From Actinomycetes bacterium (GTDB taxonomy: Bacteria; Actinomycetota; Acidimicrobiia; Acidimicrobiales; GCA-2861595): a DNA stretch of 37,602 nucleotides. A model generated the notes under the pieces. The model was not told the origin of the DNA and made no database searches. It saw only the letters and a list, made by a program, of their open reading frames with translations. Location of the stretch: contig JAHFUS010000009.1 in assembly GCA_023264975.1 (NCBI GenBank), positions 1 through 37,602 of the forward strand, read 5' to 3'. A program made the translations under genes and the position numbers. Positions 15,713 to 23,091 of this stretch are shown here, one piece after another. Every line of letters begins with the position of its first letter. Within the stretch, counting starts at the first letter, position 1.

Positions 15713-17983
15713 CTGCTGGCAGAAGGCGGGCCGCGTGGGCCCGCCTTCTGCCGCGCCTACGCCGACGTGGCCGACCGCTGGCTCACCGGTCTGCTCGGTG
15801 CCCAGACGCATATGGCGCTGGTGGCGGTGGGCGGGTTCGGCCGGCGCGAACTGTGCCCCGCCAGCGACCTCGACGTGGTGCTGGTGCACGACGGGCGCAG
15901 CTCGGCGGCGGTGGTGCAGTCGGTGGCCGAGCGGATCTGGTACCCGGTGTGGGACGCCGGCATCGGACTCGACCACAGCGTGCGCACCGTCAAGGAGGCC
16001 CTCGCCGTCGCCGCCGGCGACCTGAAGGCGGCCCTCGGGCTGCTCGACGCACGGCTGGTGGCAGGGGACGCCGGCCTCGCCGCGGACCTGATCGAGAGGT
16101 CCCGGCGCCAGTGGGTGAAGGGCGCCGGCCGCAGGCTGCCGGAGCTGGCCGAGTCGGTCGCGGCGCGCCACGAGCGCTTCGGCGAGGTGGCCTTCCTGCT
16201 GGAGCCCGAGTTGAAGGAGGGCAAGGGCGGCCTGCGCGACGTGCACGCCCTGCGCGCCGCAGCGCTGGCCACGCCGGTGGTGGACGCCGGCGGGGCCGGC
16301 GTCGAAGCCGCCCACGACCTCCTGCTCTGCGTGCGGGTGGAGCTGCACCGGCGGGTGGGCAGGACCATGGACCGCCTGCTGCTGCAGGAGCAGGACGCGG
16401 TGGCGGACGCCCTCGGGCACGCGGACGCCGACGCCCTGATGGCGGCTGTCTCGGCCGCCGCCCGCACCATCGCCTGGACGGGCGACGACGCATGGCGGCG
16501 GGTGGCGTCCGCCCGCGCCGGTCCCCGAGGGCGCACCACGGGACGGGACCGCCCGCTCGGCCCCGGTCTCGTGCTGCGCGACGGCGAGGTCGCCCTCACC
16601 GCCGACGCGAACCCCGCCGGCGACCCGTCGCTGGCCCTGCGGGGCGCGGCGGCGGCGGCGCAGAGCGGCACATGGCTGGCCCGTGCCGCCCTCGACCGGC
16701 TGGCCGCCGAGACACCGCCGATGCCCGATCCCTGGCCTGTGGCCGCCCGCACCGCCCTGGTCGGCCTGCTGGGCACAGGTGTCGACGCCGTCGCCCCCCT
16801 CGAGGCGCTCGACCAGCAGGGGCTGCTGGTGCGGGCGCTCCCCGAATGGGAAGCGGTGCGGTGCAAGCCGCAGCGCAACGCCTACCACCGCTTCACCGTC
16901 GACCGTCACCTGCTCGAGGCGGCGGCCAACGCGGCCGCCCTCACCCGCAACGTCGCCCGCCCCGACCTCTTGCTGGTGGGCGCCCTGCTGCACGACATCG
17001 GCAAGGGCTTCCCGGGCGACCACACCGACGCGGGTGTCGAGGTGGTGGGGCGCATCGGACCCAGGCTCGGCTTCGCGCCCGACGACGTGGCCGTGCTGGT
17101 CGACATGGTGCGCCACCATCTCCTGCTCCCCGACGTGGCCACCCGTCGAGACCTCGACGACCCCGCCACCGTCGAGGCGGTGGCGGCGGTGGTGGGGGAC
17201 CGGGACCGCCTCGAGCTGCTGGCCGCCCTCACCGAAGCCGACAGCCTGGCCACCGGCCCGGCCGCGTGGGGAGCGTGGAAGGCAGGTCTGGTGGCCGACC
17301 TGGTGGCGCGGGTGGCCGGGCGGTTGGCCGGCCACCAGGTCGCCGCCGCGCCCGCCCTTCCCACCGCCGCCCACCGCCGGCTGATGGCCGACCGCCGGCC
17401 GGTCGTGGACGTGGCGGGCACCGAGGTGACCGTCATCGCGCCCGACCGGCCCGGGCTGTTCTGCCGGGTGGCCGGGGCGCTGGCCTTGCACGGGCTCGAC
17501 GTGCGGTCGGCGGCCGCCGCCGCCGAGGCCGGCATGGCGGTCGAGGTCTTCGAGGTGGAGCCCGCCTTCGGGTCGCCGCCCGACTGGACGCGCGTGACGG
17601 CGGACGTGGAGCGGGCTGTCGGTGGCCGCCTCTCGTTGGATGCCCGCCTGGCCGAGCGGGCCCGAGCCTACGCCGGCCTGCGCCGGGCGTCCACCGCCCG
17701 TCCGGCCGAGCCCCGGGTGCTCTTCGACGACGAGGCGTCGGCCACCGCCACGGTGGTGGAGGTGCGGGCCCCCGACGGTATCGGCGTGCTCTACCGCATC
17801 ACCCGGGCCCTGGCCGACTGCGACCTCGACGTGCGCTCGGCCAAGGTGTCGACACTCGGCCACGAGGTGGTGGACGCCTTCTACGTCATGGACGCGTCCG
17901 GCGCCAAGGTCGCCGACGCAGGCCACCGGCGCGAGGTGGAGCTCGCCGTGCTGGCCGAGCTCGGCCTCGTCGACCCCGCCTGA
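15713..17983 (+). CDS. glnD: PII nucleotidyltransferase / nucleotidyl-removing enzyme GlnD
   Basis: About 756 residues. GlnD modifies and demodifies PII on Tyr51 according to nitrogen status. From the N-terminus: the nucleotidyltransferase motif VGGFGRRELCPASDLDVVLVHD, the GlnD helical region with LKEGKGGLRDVHALR, an HD phosphohydrolase domain (NAYHRFTVDRHLLEAA, LLVGALLHDIGKGFPGDH), and two ACT domains that sense glutamine (VTVIAPDRPGLFCRVAGAL; VVEVRAPDGIGVLYRITRAL). Homology begins at RAALLAEGGPRG, around 15704-15716, where there is no ATG, GTG or TTG in frame. I use CTG 15713. In-frame alternatives are ATG 15563 (deep inside glnB, adding residues unlike GlnD) and ATG 15812 (cutting into conserved sequence). 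Confidence 0.92.
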   Translation: MLAEGGPRGPAFCRAYADVADRWLTGLLGAQTHMALVAVGGFGRRELCPASDLDVVLVHDGRSSAAVVQSVAERIWYPVWDAGIGLDHSVRTVKEALAVAAGDLKAALGLLDARLVAGDAGLAADLIERSRRQWVKGAGRRLPELAESVAARHERFGEVAFLLEPELKEGKGGLRDVHALRAAALATPVVDAGGAGVEAAHDLLLCVRVELHRRVGRTMDRLLLQEQDAVADALGHADADALMAAVSAAARTIAWTGDDAWRRVASARAGPRGRTTGRDRPLGPGLVLRDGEVALTADANPAGDPSLALRGAAAAAQSGTWLARAALDRLAAETPPMPDPWPVAARTALVGLLGTGVDAVAPLEALDQQGLLVRALPEWEAVRCKPQRNAYHRFTVDRHLLEAAANAAALTRNVARPDLLLVGALLHDIGKGFPGDHTDAGVEVVGRIGPRLGFAPDDVAVLVDMVRHHLLLPDVATRRDLDDPATVEAVAAVVGDRDRLELLAALTEADSLATGPAAWGAWKAGLVADLVARVAGRLAGHQVAAAPALPTAAHRRLMADRRPVVDVAGTEVTVIAPDRPGLFCRVAGALALHGLDVRSAAAAAEAGMAVEVFEVEPAFGSPPDWTRVTADVERAVGGRLSLDARLAERARAYAGLRRASTARPAEPRVLFDDEASATATVVEVRAPDGIGVLYRITRALADCDLDVRSAKVSTLGHEVVDAFYVMDASGAKVADAGHRREVELAVLAELGLVDPA
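15718..15752 (+). terminator. Perfect 15-bp hairpin at the glnB-glnD junction
   Basis: The arms GGCAGAAGGCGGGCC and GGCCCGCCTTCTGCC pair perfectly around a 5-nt loop (GCGTG). It begins 16 bases after the glnB stop and lies inside the first codons of glnD. It should either attenuate transcription into glnD or hide the glnD start from ribosomes, giving much more PII than GlnD. No T-tract follows, so simple intrinsic termination is not certain. Confidence 0.75.
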
Positions 17984-18001
17984 CCGCCGGTCCACCGCCA
18001 C

Positions 18002-18007
18002 TACGCT
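18002..18007 (+). promoter_or_regulatory. -10 element of a probable leaderless promoter
   Basis: TACGCT ends exactly six bases before GTG 18014, with no Shine-Dalgarno between. This fits the TANNNT-N6-start arrangement of actinobacterial leaderless mRNAs and suggests that a new transcript begins after glnD. Confidence 0.5.
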
Positions 18008-18013
18008 GCGGCC

Positions 18014-18232
18014 GTGGTGTCCGCCCGCTACCGGTGCGCTGCATGCGGCAACCTCACGCGCTTCGACGTCACCCTCACCCGCCGGACCCGCCGGTTCCAC
18101 CACTACACGGTCGGCGGCGAGTTGTCGGTGGACGACGAAGAGGTGCTGTCGGAGGTGCTCGAGGAGGTGTCGTGCCGCTGGTGCGGCACGGCCAAGGCGG
18201 TCGAGGAGCTGGGCAACGGCGAGCCGCGCTAA
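18014..18232 (+). CDS. Small zinc-ribbon protein, function unknown
   Basis: 72 residues with two Cys-x2-Cys knuckles: RYRCAACGNLTRFDV near the N-terminus and VSCRWCGTAKAVEEL near the C-terminus, so one zinc ribbon. Between them are a basic strand (TLTRRTRRFHHYTVGG) and an acidic helix (VDDEEVLSEVLEEV). Small ribbons of this kind occur in many actinobacteria and may bind nucleic acid or a protein partner; I cannot assign a role. Start GTG 18014 follows a leaderless -10 box. The NYN-domain gene starts 44 bp after its stop and may be cotranscribed. Confidence 0.7.
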   Translation: MVSARYRCAACGNLTRFDVTLTRRTRRFHHYTVGGELSVDDEEVLSEVLEEVSCRWCGTAKAVEELGNGEPR

Positions 18233-18275
18233 CCCCGCCGCGTCCGACTCCGGTCCGCCCGCCGGGGCGGACGGC

Positions 18276-19850
18276 GTGCTGCGGCCCGCCCTCGAGCTCG
18301 CCTTCGACGTCGCGCGGATCGGCGCCCGGTCGGTCCCGCCCATCGAGGCACCGCGGGCGGTGCGGCCCCTCCTCCACTTCACCGGGCGACTGCCGGACGG
18401 CGCGTTGGGTGCCCTGCGGCGCGGGCTCGACGAGGACGACGGCTTCCGGGCGCGTGTGGCCGGACTGGCGGACGAGGACGAGCTGGGCCGGGCCGGCTGG
18501 CTGCTGGTGATGCGCCCCGAGGGCTGGGACTCGGAGCTGGCCGGGATCCTGGACCAGGCCGGCGCCAAGGCCCGGGCCGAGCAGGAGGAGAAGGAGGAGC
18601 GCAGTGCCCGCCGGCGCCTGGCCCACGCCGAGCAGGCCACCGAGCGGGCGGAGGCGGCGGCGGCCCGGGCGAGGGCCGAGCTGGCGGCGGCCACCACCGA
18701 GCTGGCGACTGAGCGCCGTTCCCGGCGGGCGGCGCAGGACGACGTCGCCCGGCTGACCCGCAAGGTCGAGTCGCTGGAGGGCGAGCGGGACAGCTCCCGC
18801 CGGCGGGCGGTCGAATCTGCGGCCGAGGTGGAGCGCCTGCAGGCCGGGCTGGTTGTGGCACAGGGTGAAGCGGCCCGGCTGGGCTCGGCCCTCGAGGCAG
18901 CCGAGGCCGATGCCGCGGCGCGGGCGTTCAGGGAGCGGGCCGAACAGCTGCGGGCCGGGGCGGGGGGGAGTGACGCCGACGCGGTGCGGGCGAAGGGGCG
19001 CCCCGGCGACGGGCGCCGGCCGGCGCCGGCGGACACACCGGCTGGTGGGTTGCCGGCGGTGGCGAGGGATCGGTCGTCGGGGTCCGCAACGGGGGGCTCC
19101 GGCCGCGCCGGCGTGGCCGGCACGTCGGCGTCGAGCAGCGGCGCAGCAGGCGCCGGCGCGCCGGCGTCCAGCAGCGGCGGTCGGGCCGGGATGCCGGCGT
19201 CCAGCAGCGGCGGCCGGGCCGGGGACGGTCCCGATCTCCAGCTCGTGGCCGATGCCGTCGCAGCCGCCGCAGCAGCTGCGTCCACCCTGGGCATGGCCCT
19301 CGCCGAGGCATCGTCCGCCCTGGCCCCTGTGGCTGCGCCCTCCGCCACGCCGCCCCCGTCCCGGCCTCCTCGTGTCGGCCCCGCCGCCCCACGGCGGCGC
19401 CCCGCAGCGCTGCCGCCCGCTGTGTTCGACGACACGACGGAGGCAGCCGTGCACCTGGTCCGTGTCCCGGGGGCGCTGGTGCTGGTCGACGGTTACAACG
19501 CGGCCAAGGCGCTGTGGCCGGACGCGGCGCCACTGGAGCTGCGCGAGCGCCTCGTCGACGCACTGAGCGAGCTGGTCGCCCGCACCGGCAGCGTCATCCA
19601 TGTCGTCTACGACGGGGCCGACGTCGGCCTGCCGCCGTCGCGGCCGACCACCACGCGCGGGGTGCGGGTCTCCTTCTCGCCGGCCGACGTGGAGGCGGAC
19701 GACGTGATCCTCGACCTCGTCGACGCCGAGCCACCGGCTCGGGCCGTGGTGGTGGCGTCGAGCGACCACCGCGTGCGCGACGGCGCCCGCCGGCGCGGCG
19801 CCAACGTCATCACGAGCGCGCAGCTCGCCGCCGTCCTCGGGCGGTCCTGA
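18276..19850 (+). CDS. YacP-like NYN-domain protein with a coiled-coil N-terminus
   Basis: A 524-residue protein. Residues 1 to about 90 form a globular N-terminal part (MRPALELAFDVARIGARS-type start, WLLVMRPEGWDSELAGIL). About 95-230 is a charged coiled coil (EQEEKEERSARRRLAHAEQA, LTRKVESLEGERDSSRRRA). About 235-390 is Ala/Ser/Gly-rich linker with a 33-bp DNA repeat (19158-19223). The C-terminal ~165 residues are a NYN (PIN-like) nuclease domain: ALVLVDGYNAAKALWPDA, IHVVYDGADVG, ADDVILDLVD and VVVASSDHRVRDGA. The conserved acidic residues (VDGYN, ADD, SSDHRVRD) are all there, so nuclease activity is plausible. Bacillus YacP (Rae1) is a ribosome-associated mRNA endonuclease of this family. 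Start GTG 18276 is three bases after a 7-bp hairpin (18253-18272). Confidence 0.82.
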   Translation: MLRPALELAFDVARIGARSVPPIEAPRAVRPLLHFTGRLPDGALGALRRGLDEDDGFRARVAGLADEDELGRAGWLLVMRPEGWDSELAGILDQAGAKARAEQEEKEERSARRRLAHAEQATERAEAAAARARAELAAATTELATERRSRRAAQDDVARLTRKVESLEGERDSSRRRAVESAAEVERLQAGLVVAQGEAARLGSALEAAEADAAARAFRERAEQLRAGAGGSDADAVRAKGRPGDGRRPAPADTPAGGLPAVARDRSSGSATGGSGRAGVAGTSASSSGAAGAGAPASSSGGRAGMPASSSGGRAGDGPDLQLVADAVAAAAAAASTLGMALAEASSALAPVAAPSATPPPSRPPRVGPAAPRRRPAALPPAVFDDTTEAAVHLVRVPGALVLVDGYNAAKALWPDAAPLELRERLVDALSELVARTGSVIHVVYDGADVGLPPSRPTTTRGVRVSFSPADVEADDVILDLVDAEPPARAVVVASSDHRVRDGARRRGANVITSAQLAAVLGRS

Positions 19851-19896
19851 GGGGCTGTCGGAGGAGGCTGTCACAGGGTCGCGTCATCCTTGACCC

Positions 19897-19968
19897 ATGA
19901 CCGGCCCGGGAGGACGGTCCACGAGCAACTCACCGGTGTGCCGTCCCGAAGGGATGGTCCACCAGTGA
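19897..19968 (+). repeat. 68-bp junction repeat, copy B1: intact 23-codon micro-ORF
   Basis: Copy B1 reads from ATG 19897 to TGA 19966-19968. The peptide starts MTGPGGRS and ends PEGMVHQ. Its head carries GGGAGGACGG and its tail CGAAGGGATGG then CACCAGTGAC. Unlike copies A and C1 it does not begin on the upstream gene's stop; the NYN gene ends 46 bp earlier. Its stop overlaps the GTG of copy B2. Confidence 0.8.
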
Positions 19969-20039
19969 CTGGCCCGGAAAGTAGGTAAGTCCACCAGCAG
20001 CGCGCTGGTGCGACAGGACGAAGGATTGGAGCACCAGTG
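19965..20039 (+). repeat. 68-bp junction repeat, copy B2: decayed, 72 bp
   Basis: Copy B2 keeps the head (GTGACTGGCCCGGAAAG) and tail (CGAAGGATTGG then CACCAGTG), but TAA appears at the eighth codon. The unit is 72 bp long because of small insertions. Its end is exactly the GTG start (20037) of the next gene. The middle forms a 7-bp hairpin, CACCAGC/GCTGGTG, at the position of the copy A hairpin although the bases differ. Confidence 0.7.
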
Positions 20040-20237
20040 CCTGCATCGCTCTCCATCAGCTGCGACGACTGCATCGCCCACGACACCGACGCCTGCGCCG
20101 ACTGCGTGGTGAGTTTCATCTGCGACCGCGAGCCCGGTGACGCCGTGATCATCGACGTCTCCGAGGAGCGGGCCGTGCGCCTCCTGGCGCAGGCCGGTCT
20201 CGTGCCGGCCCTGCGGCACAAGAAGAGGACGGGTTGA
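20037..20237 (+). CDS. Small Cys-rich protein, function unknown
   Basis: 66 residues: MPASLSISCDDCIAHDTDAC, then ADCVVSFIC, then an acidic strand (AVIIDVSEERAVRLLAQAGLV) and a basic end. Five cysteines in the first third (CDDC, CADC, C) suggest a bound zinc or a small iron-sulfur site. The same layout occurs in short conserved actinobacterial proteins next to sepH-type genes in my recollection, but I know no function. GTG 20037 is the end point of repeat B2, which supplies GAAGGATTGG as ribosome site. SepH starts 52 bp after the stop. Confidence 0.7.
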   Translation: MPASLSISCDDCIAHDTDACADCVVSFICDREPGDAVIIDVSEERAVRLLAQAGLVPALRHKKRTG

Positions 20238-20288
20238 TGCCCGAAGATCCCCGGCGCCGGGTAGCCCGGGTGGTACGTTCCGCACAGC

Positions 20289-22751
20289 GTGAAGAAGCTC
20301 CACCTCATTGGCTTCACACCCGACGATGATGGGCTGGTTCTGTCTGCCCGTAAGGGCTCAAAATCAGGCGGTTTCGTGGTCGCACTCGACGACGGTCTCG
20401 TCGCGGCGATCGACCAGGCGCGCCGGCGCCGGTCCGGCGAGGAGATCCCACATAGCGGTGGGTCGGGCGCGGAGGGGACCACCCGTGGCGCCGGCCGGGT
20501 CCGGGCGCACAGCTCGCTGAGCCCAAGGGAGATCCAGTCGAGGCTGCGGGCGGGGAGCACCATCGCCGAGGTGGCCAGCCAGGCCGGGGTCGACGACGAG
20601 TGGGTGATGCGCTTCGCCGCACCGATCCTTGCCGAGCAGGCCCAGGTGGTGGCGAGCGCGCAGCGACTCACCCTGGTGAAGGCCCGGCGGGGCCCGTCGA
20701 TCGAGTCGCTTGCGCCGTCGGTGCAGTGGAACCTCAGCGACCGGGGCGTGAACTTCTCCGACGACGTGTTCGCCGACAGCTGGAGCGCCTTCAACCTGCA
20801 CGGAGCCCGCTGGGCGGTGCGCTTCGCCTACACCTCCCGCAAGCGTCGCCAGGTCGCCGAGTGGGAGGTCGACCTGCGCGAGCGCTCCCTCGTGGCCCGC
20901 AACCGCCTGGCCACCGACCTCGGCCACGTGGAGGAGGGCCGGCGCCGCCCCAGCCTCGAGCCGGCCGACCCGGGTGCACTCGACGCGGCGACGTCCGCCC
21001 CGGTCGGTCGGGTCGTTTCCAAGGCGCGCCCGGGCAGGGCGGCGAGCGGTGGCGGGCGGGCTGCCTCCGCCGGCGGACGGGCGCCGGCACGGCCGGCGGC
21101 CAAGCGTGCTGCCGGGACGGCGCGGCCGGCGGCCAAGAACGGGGCCAAGCGTGCTGCCGGGACGGAGCGGCCGGCGGCCAAGAAGGGGGCGGTGACGGCG
21201 GCCGAGCGTGCTGCCGGGACGGCGCGGCCGGCGGTCAAGAAGGGGGCGGAGCAGGCCACCGCTGCGGCCATGGGAGCGAAGAAGGTGGGCGCTGCGGTCG
21301 GGAAGCGGGCCGGAGCGACAGGCGGGCCGGTGAAGGGTGCCACGGCCACGGCGACGGGCGCTTCCGCCGCCAAGGCCGGAGCGAGGGGCGCAGCGGCGAC
21401 GGCCGGAGCGAGGGGCGCCGCGGCGAAGGCCGGTACTCCAGTTGCCGGCGCCAAGGCGGGCGGTCCGGCGACCCGGGCCGGTGGCGGGCGGGCGGCGGGT
21501 GCGGCGTCCTCCCGTGGCACGGCGTCCGCCGGGGCAGCCCGCTCCACCCCGGCGAGCCGATCGGGTCGGGAACCGTCGCCCCGCAAGGCTCGTCCGGCCG
21601 AGAAGGCGGACGGAGACACACCAGGAGCGTCCGACACCGGCCGTCGAGGGTTGTCGCCGACGGCCGAGCCTGTCGCCGACCGGCCGAGCCACCTGGCCCG
21701 CCCACCGTCGCCCATGAAGATGGCGAACCGGGCCACCACCTACGCGAGCCAGCGCCTCACCGCCACCAACGCCAGGCCGGCGCCGCCTGCACCGCAGCCA
21801 GCGCGCACGGCGTCGGGCCGGCAGCAGCCCGGCGCGGCCATGCCGGAGTCGTCGCATCCCGGGAACCCCCGCTTCGAACCGGCGCCCGCGCCTCGCCGCC
21901 CGCCGGGGCCGTCCCCGGCGAAGGCGTCCGCCCGTCCGGCCGGCGACGCCCGGCGCGACCAGGGGGCGGGGGAGCGCCCGCCCGTGATCGGGAGCGGCGT
22001 GTCCCGCACCGGTGGGGGAGCCGGCAACCGGACCACCGGCGGCTCTTCGCAGCGGGCCGGCTCCTCGGCCGTCGTGGTTCGGCCGCAGGCGCGACCGGGC
22101 GAGGGCCCGCCGCCCGCTGTGTCGGGACGCACCGGCGAACGCCCGCCGGCAGGGTCGGGACGCACCGGCGAACGCCCGCCGCCGGCACCCACGATCGCAG
22201 CGCCGTCCGCGAGTGTCCGTCCGGAGCCGGCCGGCGACTCGGGCTTCGAGGATCCCGCACGGCGCGGCGCAGCACGACCGGAGCCGGCCGGCGACACCGG
22301 TCCGGACTCGTCGGCACGGAGCGGCGCAGCCAGCCCAGCTCCGGCCGGCGACCCCGGCTCGAAGCAGCCGGCGCCGGGCGATGGCGCCCGACAGATGCCC
22401 GTCGTGGACGGCGGCCCCGAGCAGCCGGTACGGCTGGCTGACGCCGAGCCTACGGTCGCTCCGGTCCCGTCCGAGGCGCTCCCGCAGCCCGCACCGCGCA
22501 CGGCCGTGGCACCGCCGATCGGGCAGCCGCTCATGGCCTCCCGCCCAGAAGCGGTGGCGGCGGTCGACGAACGCCCGGCCGTGGTGATCCTGGCCCCCCG
22601 GGCGGCCGATGGCGGCGTCGCGCGCGATACACCCGAAGAGGAGGAACGTCGGGCCCGGCTGGCCTCCGCCTCGCGCCTGCGCAGTGCACTGACCGGCGCG
22701 GCCGCCACCCCCGGCGGCGCAGGGGGTAGGGGACGCCCCCGCCGCGCCTAG
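20289..22751 (+). CDS. sepH: Cell-division protein SepH (DUF3071) with a very long disordered tail
   Basis: 820 residues. The N-terminal ~225 residues are SepH: VKKLHLIGFTPDDDGLVLSA, FVVALDDGLVAAI, the helix-turn-helix part LSPREIQSRLRAGSTIAEVA through VDDEWVMRFAAPIL, and WSAFNLHGARWAVRFAYTSRKRRQVAEW. In Streptomyces and Mycobacterium SepH binds FtsZ through this region and promotes filament assembly. Residues ~240-400 are Lys/Ala/Arg-rich, histone H1-like, with RAAGTARPAAK-type repeats. Residues ~400-800 are Pro/Ala/Gly/Arg-rich with DNA-level repeats (RTGERPPAGSG-type near 22120-22190). Known SepH proteins are usually far shorter (about 300-500). GTG 20289 is preceded by TACGTT nine bases upstream. 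No frameshift is seen. Confidence 0.88.
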   Translation: MKKLHLIGFTPDDDGLVLSARKGSKSGGFVVALDDGLVAAIDQARRRRSGEEIPHSGGSGAEGTTRGAGRVRAHSSLSPREIQSRLRAGSTIAEVASQAGVDDEWVMRFAAPILAEQAQVVASAQRLTLVKARRGPSIESLAPSVQWNLSDRGVNFSDDVFADSWSAFNLHGARWAVRFAYTSRKRRQVAEWEVDLRERSLVARNRLATDLGHVEEGRRRPSLEPADPGALDAATSAPVGRVVSKARPGRAASGGGRAASAGGRAPARPAAKRAAGTARPAAKNGAKRAAGTERPAAKKGAVTAAERAAGTARPAVKKGAEQATAAAMGAKKVGAAVGKRAGATGGPVKGATATATGASAAKAGARGAAATAGARGAAAKAGTPVAGAKAGGPATRAGGGRAAGAASSRGTASAGAARSTPASRSGREPSPRKARPAEKADGDTPGASDTGRRGLSPTAEPVADRPSHLARPPSPMKMANRATTYASQRLTATNARPAPPAPQPARTASGRQQPGAAMPESSHPGNPRFEPAPAPRRPPGPSPAKASARPAGDARRDQGAGERPPVIGSGVSRTGGGAGNRTTGGSSQRAGSSAVVVRPQARPGEGPPPAVSGRTGERPPAGSGRTGERPPPAPTIAAPSASVRPEPAGDSGFEDPARRGAARPEPAGDTGPDSSARSGAASPAPAGDPGSKQPAPGDGARQMPVVDGGPEQPVRLADAEPTVAPVPSEALPQPAPRTAVAPPIGQPLMASRPEAVAAVDERPAVVILAPRAADGGVARDTPEEEERRARLASASRLRSALTGAAATPGGAGGRGRPRRA

Positions 22752-22788
22752 CGCCGAGGCGCTCCCGCCGCGGCTAGCCCGAGCTAGC
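22750..22788 (+). terminator. Two small hairpins directly after sepH
   Basis: AGCGCC-GA-GGCGCT (22750-22763) begins inside the stop codon. GCTAGC-CCGA-GCTAGC (22773-22788) follows. No T-run comes after them. Together they could end or protect the sepH mRNA, but each stem is only 6 bp. Confidence 0.35.
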
Positions 22789-23091
22789 GCCAGAATTGCG
22801 TTCCGCACCCAGTAGTGGTCGCACCTACACCCCCTCGGCTTCCCCCGGCGGCGCTGGTCCCTGGTTGCGGTTCTTCGGGTGCCGGGCTCGGGCCCGGCGA
22901 CTCGCACAGCTCGCCGTCGATGGGCCAGCCCCGGACGAGGGCCGCGTCCGGACACTCGCCGGCGGCCTCGGCCGTGCCCCCGGTCGGCGGGGGCGCCATC
23001 TGTTCTGGACGACGTCGGCGGTGTCGCCGTGACCAACGCCCTGCCGTGACCGTGACCGGCCCGATCACGCGACCCCGGCACCTGCGAGCAT
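22752..23091. other. Intergenic stretch between sepH and queG
   Basis: About 340 bp. Besides the hairpins after sepH, I see no gene I believe. A 94-codon minus-strand frame (22784-23068) has Pro/Gly/Ala/Arg composition like read-through of GC-rich DNA and lacks a ribosome site. At 23052-23063 the bases GTGACCGGCCCG match the first 12 bases of the 68-bp repeat, without the rest. No clear promoter for queG was found. Confidence 0.4.

Noticed and set aside
23052-23063. GTGACCGGCCCG, identical to the head of the 68-bp repeat family
   Set aside because: Only 12 bases match; the rest of the unit and the spacing to the queG start do not fit, so chance cannot be excluded.
22784-23068. A 94-codon minus-strand frame between sepH and queG
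   Set aside because: Low-complexity composition, no ribosome site and no recognised family; not enough to call a gene.
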